Origin: Candidatus Raymondbacteria bacterium RIFOXYA2_FULL_49_16
GTDB taxonomy: Bacteria > Fibrobacterota > OXYB2-FULL-49-7 > XYB2-FULL-49-35
Length of the DNA: 11,256 nucleotides
Direction of reading: 5' to 3'
Assembly (NCBI GenBank): GCA_001789205.1
Contig: MFYT01000046.1
Span: 1 to 11,256 of the forward strand
Below, one piece after another: positions 7,440 to 11,256 of this stretch. Numbering within the stretch: position 1 is the stretch's first letter; every line of letters begins with the position of its first letter. The notes beneath the pieces were generated by a model. It worked only from the letters and a program-made list of their open reading frames with translations. It was not told the origin of the DNA and ran no database searches. The position numbers were made by a program, and so were the translations under genes.

Positions 7440-7690
7440 CTATTGAATATACACCAGTTTCCTCTCCAGTATTTTTGCACCGGCCTGCATGCGCAGCAGA
7501 TAAACACCTGAAGCCTGCTGCGATCCGGACCAGATGAGCCTGTACTCTCCCGCTTCTTTTTTCCCATCCAACAGACGCGTGACCCGGCTGCCCTTTACGT
7601 CAAAAACATCAAGGACCACTTTTTGCGCAAAGGGAATTGAAAAGGTGATCACAGCGGAGGGGTTGAAAGGATTCGGCGATATTTCAAGAA
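7440..7690 (-). repeat. Sorting-tail repeat, copy in PL8 copy 2
   Basis: Encodes the sorting tail ending KILERKLVYIQ and matches 11005-11256 over its length, including shared DNA runs such as the one encoding LRMQAG. The tail of PL8 copy 1 (3855 to about 4110) is a different sequence of the same domain type. Confidence 0.75.
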
Positions 7691-10600
7691 ACAAGGCCCG
7701 CAACGCGTCTGGTTCGCTGGCGCGGCCCATGGAGCCTGGGTTGATCCATACTTCCAGCACCGGCGGTGCCCCGCTTTCCCGGCTTTTGAAATCAAGGTAC
7801 ACGCCATTACTCACCGGATTGTATAGCCCAAGCGAATACAAGGAATCCGAAGCTGCCTTGGCCTGCAGGCTGGCGGTCAGGTTGGCGTATTTCCATCCTA
7901 TGGAATTGCTGATAACGATAGTGTCAATAGCGCTGCCGAGTGCGGGCTGGTTTGACCAGGTGACGTTCCCCTCCTGCCACCCATCGTCAGCAATGGCGTT
8001 AACGCTGATATTGGCGGTCACGGCTGATGCGGAGTAAAGCTTCAATACTGCCGAATCCACAGTCATGCCGGCAATGTTGGAAAGATCAAATTTCAGAAAG
8101 GAGCGCCGCGTATAATCCGCGGAAGTCTCGGTCTTGATGGTCAGAACCGAATCGTTGCCGTAGTTGACATCAGTATAAGTTCCGCCCCTGACAAAGGCGT
8201 CCGCGATTGGCTGAATTATAAAAATGGGACAAACCGTAAGCGCGGTCTGGGCGGAAAACCCCAGCACCGTGGAGGAGCAGCGAACACTGCCCGAACCCGG
8301 TGTCCAGCCTGTAACAAGCCTGCCTGTGGAATCCACGGTCCCGAGTATTTCAGGCGTCACGGACCAGACCAAGCCGTCCGTGAGCGTATCCGCCACACTG
8401 CTGTCTGAAAAAAGTCCCAGCACAATCAACGGTAACGTGTCTATAACTCCTGCGGTTATAGGAGAGGATTCAATTTTTATTCCTTGCATCAGAAGCTTGG
8501 GAATGATAAAATGCACGTCCGTGGTTTCGCCTGCCTTCAGCACCACCGGATTGACCGTGACCAGCGGCCAGCCATACTGGTGGACCGTTACCTGATTGGC
8601 ACCGGTGTCAGCCTTGACAATCGCCATGCCGGAACCGTCTGTAAAACCTGTGTTACCCGCGTTCTTTAGGACCGTGCAGAGCGCGCCGGATATGGGATCG
8701 CCTGTAGCGGAATCGTGAACAGAGACACGCGCGTAACCAAAGACCTTGGGAATGCGATGGAACACGGCGTAGACGCCCAGGCCAGTGCCAGGCGATGCAA
8801 AGGAAAGTGTTGTCGTGATGCTGTCCGTGGAGACGGTGATAGTCTTTGACGAGCTGAGGAGGGTAAGCGGGTCGTTCAGGGTGAAATGAATTGTGGACTG
8901 AGTATGCGGTGGATAGGTGGCAGAGAAATAGAGGCTGTCCGATGTTGTGCGCCAAAAGGCCACGCAGGGGCTGTCTGCCTGGACCATACCGCACGTCCCG
9001 GGTTTCCAGAACACAGCACCCAAGGCATTCAACTGGGTGTTCTCAACGGCCTGCAAGGTGTCATTGTTCGCCACTACGCGCACATCGGGCCCAGCAGCAT
9101 AGGTAGCCATGTCCGTCCTTGAAACCGCAGGTAAAACAGCATAGGCATACTTCTGACTTAGCGCATTAATTCCATGATCGAACCACAATGTATAAATTGG
9201 AGCCGAATAAACCGTTTCAGAAGCGCTGCCGGCAAGGGACGACCATGTTCCAGATTGTACGGTTTTTTTCAAGATTACGGGAGAGGTATTTTGGAAGAAA
9301 TAATATCCAATACTATCACAATGCACCCAACTAACATTGACGAGAGTGTCCGTCCAGCCCATGGACGTTGGAAGTTCAATGCCATCCGAATAAATGGGTG
9401 CACTTTCACTCGAAAGCGGTGCCTGATTGACAATTGTCTCAACACGGTTGGTGTTGGGACATGTAATATCACTCCCCAAACAGACCATAATTCCGTCAAA
9501 AAAGAACCAACTTTTGAGCGCGGTTAAATCAGAGACATTCGCATCAAAATCCATCGCTGAAACCCCGTAGTCTCCCTGAGACAGACCACCCACAAATGCG
9601 CGTGTGCCGTATGAATAGCCAGTACCGGCCGCTCGATACTTCCTTTCAACCGTGGTCCCTGGAAGCCGGTACCAATCCAGAGCTGGACGAACGTTGTTCA
9701 GAAAGTATTCATCTCCTTTGACTGTGATGAAGGTCATTCCATCCGAAAGATGCCATGATTTTTTTCCCTCATCGTTGACCAACTCAGCGGGTTTCATCCG
9801 GCTTGAATGCATTTTAACAGACATGAAATAATCAGTGCCGCGAGAAACCGTATAATCCGATTCATTGTAATGCTTAACGCCATAAGGGAAAGCTGGAGGC
9901 ACAGATGAGGTCTTTACAGGCGCAATCATCCCTGCATATTGACTCGAAATTCCATACGGCCAGTGTTCAAGCATCTTTTTTGCCGAAGCCGTCAGTGTGT
10001 CCTGGTAATCTCCGGGAATAACAGACATCATAAGAAGCGCATAAAAAGCATTGCTCGCATACGTACTGTAGGATCGTACAATCGACCTGCCCATGACCGA
10101 CGGATCCCAGCAGTTTGCATAGACAGCCCAACGCGTTCCATTTAGAATATACTTGAAGAATGTTTCGCTGTTCGCCGAGGGTACTTCGTACGAAGTACCA
10201 CGGACAAAAAGAAAATACCGTGCAACATCCATTGCAAAAGAGCCGCCGTAATGTCCTGTCTGAAGTTGTGCCTCATGCTGGTGAAAGGAGTAATCCGGTT
10301 TTATACCTTCTCCGGAACTGGTTACACACACGGAAGCAAGCTTTGTACGGACCGTCCCCAGGCGAACCGTATTATTGGTGATGAGAGCATAGTGAAGATG
10401 GTTCATGGACTCCCATACAAGATTTGCCCCTGTACCCACGGGCGCCCCATTGATCAGATAGTTTAAAGTTCCAAGCGAGGTATTAAAAACCGAAGAATCA
10501 ATATGCCCTTGGACGAGTAAAAGAATCGGGGAAAGGTAATTGGGTAGTCCAATGGTATACCACCACCAATGGCTTTTAGTGACACCGTTATAAACATAGG

Positions 10601-10982
10601 ACTGGACATATGTTAACGCATCCTCTATCTTTCTTAAAAGCGTGTCCTGCCGGTACAACGAGATTCCTTCAGTGAAATAGGCTTGCGCCATTGTCAGTAC
10701 GCGTCCATAGTGAGCGGAAGGTAGCCCCCAAGTCGCCACCGGCACCTCATTATAATCCACATCGCTCCAGCTTCCGTTGGGAAGACACGTTGACAATGCC
10801 GTTTCTGCGCTGGAATCAAGCGAAGAAAGGGAAGCGGCCACCATGGAGTCAGCCTGGTTCGCACCTTCGGCCGTGTAGAATGCAATTACCTGCTTCCGGA
10901 CGGTGTCGATATCCGCTGCTTCTGTCTGGACAGACAAAAACACCACAACAGTCAATAACAAAAAAACGGGGAACTTAACCAT
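7440..10982 (-). CDS. Polysaccharide lyase family 8 (PL8) enzyme with DNRLRE module and T9SS sorting tail (copy 2)
   Basis: A 1180-residue paralogue of the downstream PL8 lyase with the same domain order. Numbering from ATG 10982: signal peptide MVKFPVFLLLTVVVFLSVQTEAA, then GSWSDVDY, an aromatic patch HWWWY (W139-141), TGANLV with the expected catalytic Asn (N187), DYSFHQHEAQLQTGHYG (H236, Y245), MGRSIVR (R299, R303) and NDEGKKSW (E405). All expected PL8 active-site residues are therefore present. The beta domains are followed by carboxypeptidase-regulatory-like, Big2-like and DNRLRE modules nearly identical to those of copy 1, but the last 80 or so residues (the sorting tail) match the next gene upstream instead. 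The catalytic half is clearly diverged from copy 1 and looks more AT-rich. AAGGAG lies 4 bases before the ATG. The stop is TAG at 7440-7442, 24 bp before the copy 1 start. The substrate is probably a uronic-acid polysaccharide. Confidence 0.9.
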   Translation of the reverse strand: MVKFPVFLLLTVVVFLSVQTEAADIDTVRKQVIAFYTAEGANQADSMVAASLSSLDSSAETALSTCLPNGSWSDVDYNEVPVATWGLPSAHYGRVLTMAQAYFTEGISLYRQDTLLRKIEDALTYVQSYVYNGVTKSHWWWYTIGLPNYLSPILLLVQGHIDSSVFNTSLGTLNYLINGAPVGTGANLVWESMNHLHYALITNNTVRLGTVRTKLASVCVTSSGEGIKPDYSFHQHEAQLQTGHYGGSFAMDVARYFLFVRGTSYEVPSANSETFFKYILNGTRWAVYANCWDPSVMGRSIVRSYSTYASNAFYALLMMSVIPGDYQDTLTASAKKMLEHWPYGISSQYAGMIAPVKTSSVPPAFPYGVKHYNESDYTVSRGTDYFMSVKMHSSRMKPAELVNDEGKKSWHLSDGMTFITVKGDEYFLNNVRPALDWYRLPGTTVERKYRAAGTGYSYGTRAFVGGLSQGDYGVSAMDFDANVSDLTALKSWFFFDGIMVCLGSDITCPNTNRVETIVNQAPLSSESAPIYSDGIELPTSMGWTDTLVNVSWVHCDSIGYYFFQNTSPVILKKTVQSGTWSSLAGSASETVYSAPIYTLWFDHGINALSQKYAYAVLPAVSRTDMATYAAGPDVRVVANNDTLQAVENTQLNALGAVFWKPGTCGMVQADSPCVAFWRTTSDSLYFSATYPPHTQSTIHFTLNDPLTLLSSSKTITVSTDSITTTLSFASPGTGLGVYAVFHRIPKVFGYARVSVHDSATGDPISGALCTVLKNAGNTGFTDGSGMAIVKADTGANQVTVHQYGWPLVTVNPVVLKAGETTDVHFIIPKLLMQGIKIESSPITAGVIDTLPLIVLGLFSDSSVADTLTDGLVWSVTPEILGTVDSTGRLVTGWTPGSGSVRCSSTVLGFSAQTALTVCPIFIIQPIADAFVRGGTYTDVNYGNDSVLTIKTETSADYTRRSFLKFDLSNIAGMTVDSAVLKLYSASAVTANISVNAIADDGWQEGNVTWSNQPALGSAIDTIVISNSIGWKYANLTASLQAKAASDSLYSLGLYNPVSNGVYLDFKSRESGAPPVLEVWINPGSMGRASEPDALRALFLEISPNPFNPSAVITFSIPFAQKVVLDVFDVKGSRVTRLLDGKKEAGEYRLIWSGSQQASGVYLLRMQAGAKILERKLVYIQ
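7663..8837 (-). repeat. Duplicated C-terminal module, copy in PL8 copy 2
   Basis: Direct-repeat partner of 4105-5273, about 3.56 kb away in the same orientation. The DNRLRE part is the most conserved; the linker between the regulatory-like and Big2-like domains is the most changed. Confidence 0.85.
10180..10199. repeat. Perfect 20-bp palindrome inside PL8 copy 2
   Basis: GGTACTTCGT at 10180-10189 is followed directly by its exact reverse complement ACGAAGTACC at 10190-10199, with no spacer. It lies within codons for RGTSYEVP of PL8 copy 2. It could be a protein-binding site or a chance palindrome; no partner copy was noticed in the window. Confidence 0.5.
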
Positions 10983-10986
10983 AATA

Positions 10987-10992
10987 CTCCTT
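10987..10992 (-). promoter_or_regulatory. Shine-Dalgarno of PL8 copy 2
   Basis: AAGGAG on the minus strand lies 4 bases before the ATG at 10982, within the 22-bp gap to the upstream gene. It supports ATG 10982 over the GTG at 11003. The preceding bases TGTGTTTACGGAAAGG nearly match those before PL8 copy 1. Confidence 0.75.
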
Positions 10993-11004
10993 TCCGTAAA
11001 CACA

Positions 11005-11256
11005 TTATTTCAGATATACCAGCTTCCGTTCCAATATTTTCGTCCCGGCCTGCATGCGCAGCAGATAAAGGCCTGAAGCCTGACTTGAACCGGCCCAGAT
11101 GAGCTTGTGTTCTCCCGCCTCTTTTTGCCCGTCCACAAGACGCGCAACCCGGCTGCCCTTTACGTCGAAAACATCAAGGACCACTTTTTGCGCAACGGGA
11201 ATTGAGAACGTGATTGCAACAGAAGGATTGAAAGGGTTGGGGGCAACATCAAGAAA
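11005..11256 (-). CDS. C-terminal T9SS sorting tail of a further secreted protein (partial, runs off the right edge)
   Basis: Only the last 83 codons and the TAA stop (11005-11007) are in the window. They read FLDVAPNPFNPS, then a beta-rich sorting domain ending ERKLVYLK. The segment closely matches the tail of PL8 copy 2 (FDVKGSRV, KEAGE, ASGxYLLRMQAG, KILERKLVY) in protein and DNA. The gene is 22 bp upstream of PL8 copy 2 in the same direction, so it is in the same operon and sends its product to the same export route. Whether its catalytic part is a third PL8 lyase cannot be seen here. Confidence 0.85.
   Translation of the reverse strand, partial: FLDVAPNPFNPSVAITFSIPVAQKVVLDVFDVKGSRVARLVDGQKEAGEHKLIWAGSSQASGLYLLRMQAGTKILERKLVYLK
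11005..11256 (-). repeat. Sorting-tail repeat, copy in the partial upstream gene
   Basis: Direct-repeat partner of 7440-7690, about 3.565 kb away. It is cut by the window edge, so the repeat may continue to the right. Confidence 0.7.

Noticed and set aside
7534-8037. 167-codon plus-strand ORF antisense to the tail and DNRLRE part of PL8 copy 2
   Set aside because: It lies opposite a gene with clear domain content. A similar opposite-strand ORF in copy 1 is simply a result of the repeated DNA.
1-11256. CRISPR array, tRNA or rRNA genes, transposase genes
   Set aside because: No regularly spaced short repeats, cloverleaf sequences or transposase motifs were seen on either strand. The direct repeats present are gene-module duplications.

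Overview
The window looks like bacterial chromosome from a member of the FCB group (Bacteroidota, Fibrobacterota and related candidate phyla) that uses a type IX secretion system (T9SS). Five of the six proteins end in a C-terminal sorting domain of the type 'SPNPFNP ... F(D/N)xxG ... W(D/N)(A/G) ... SGVYxxR/K', and the complete exported proteins start with a Sec signal peptide. The lineage is an inference from these tails; no rRNA or other marker gene is present. Base composition is moderate by eye, and coding density is very high.

Layout. Positions 1-90 are the 3' end of a group II intron: domain V, domain VI with a bulged branch-point A, and the 3' splice site. The rest of the intron lies outside the window. 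Directly after it, on the plus strand, come a secreted PHP-domain (CehA/McbA-like) metallohydrolase, whose signal-peptide codons abut the intron, and a secreted purple-acid-phosphatase-like metallophosphoesterase. The second gene's Shine-Dalgarno overlaps the first gene's stop, so they form an operon. A small hairpin terminator at 3081-3101 separates them from a convergent minus-strand operon.

The minus-strand operon is read from the right edge leftwards. It holds the end of a third tail-bearing gene (11005-11256), a PL8-family polysaccharide lyase (7440-10982), a second PL8 lyase (3855-7415) and a cytosolic TIM-barrel sugar-phosphate isomerase/epimerase-like protein (3100-3858). The last gene is joined to the lyase before it by an ATGA start/stop overlap. 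Spacers between the lyases are only 22-24 bp and resemble each other.

How the genes may work together (inference): the PL8 lyases, exported by T9SS and carrying a DNRLRE carbohydrate-binding-like module, would cleave a uronic-acid polysaccharide such as a glycosaminoglycan or a xanthan-like polymer outside the cell. The isomerase-like protein may process a released sugar in the cytoplasm. The two secreted hydrolases could remove phosphate groups or attack other extracellular substrates. No SusC/SusD pair, sulfatase, glycosidase or regulator is visible in the window.

The most unusual points are the intron junction inside a signal peptide, an in-frame GC-rich palindromic insertion inside the sorting tail of the phosphoesterase, the mosaic structure of the tandem PL8 genes (near-identical C-terminal modules on divergent catalytic halves, plus swapped sorting tails), and an apparent Asn-to-Asp change at a catalytic position in one lyase. 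No promoter for either operon lies in the window. No stretch longer than 300 bases lacks a gene.
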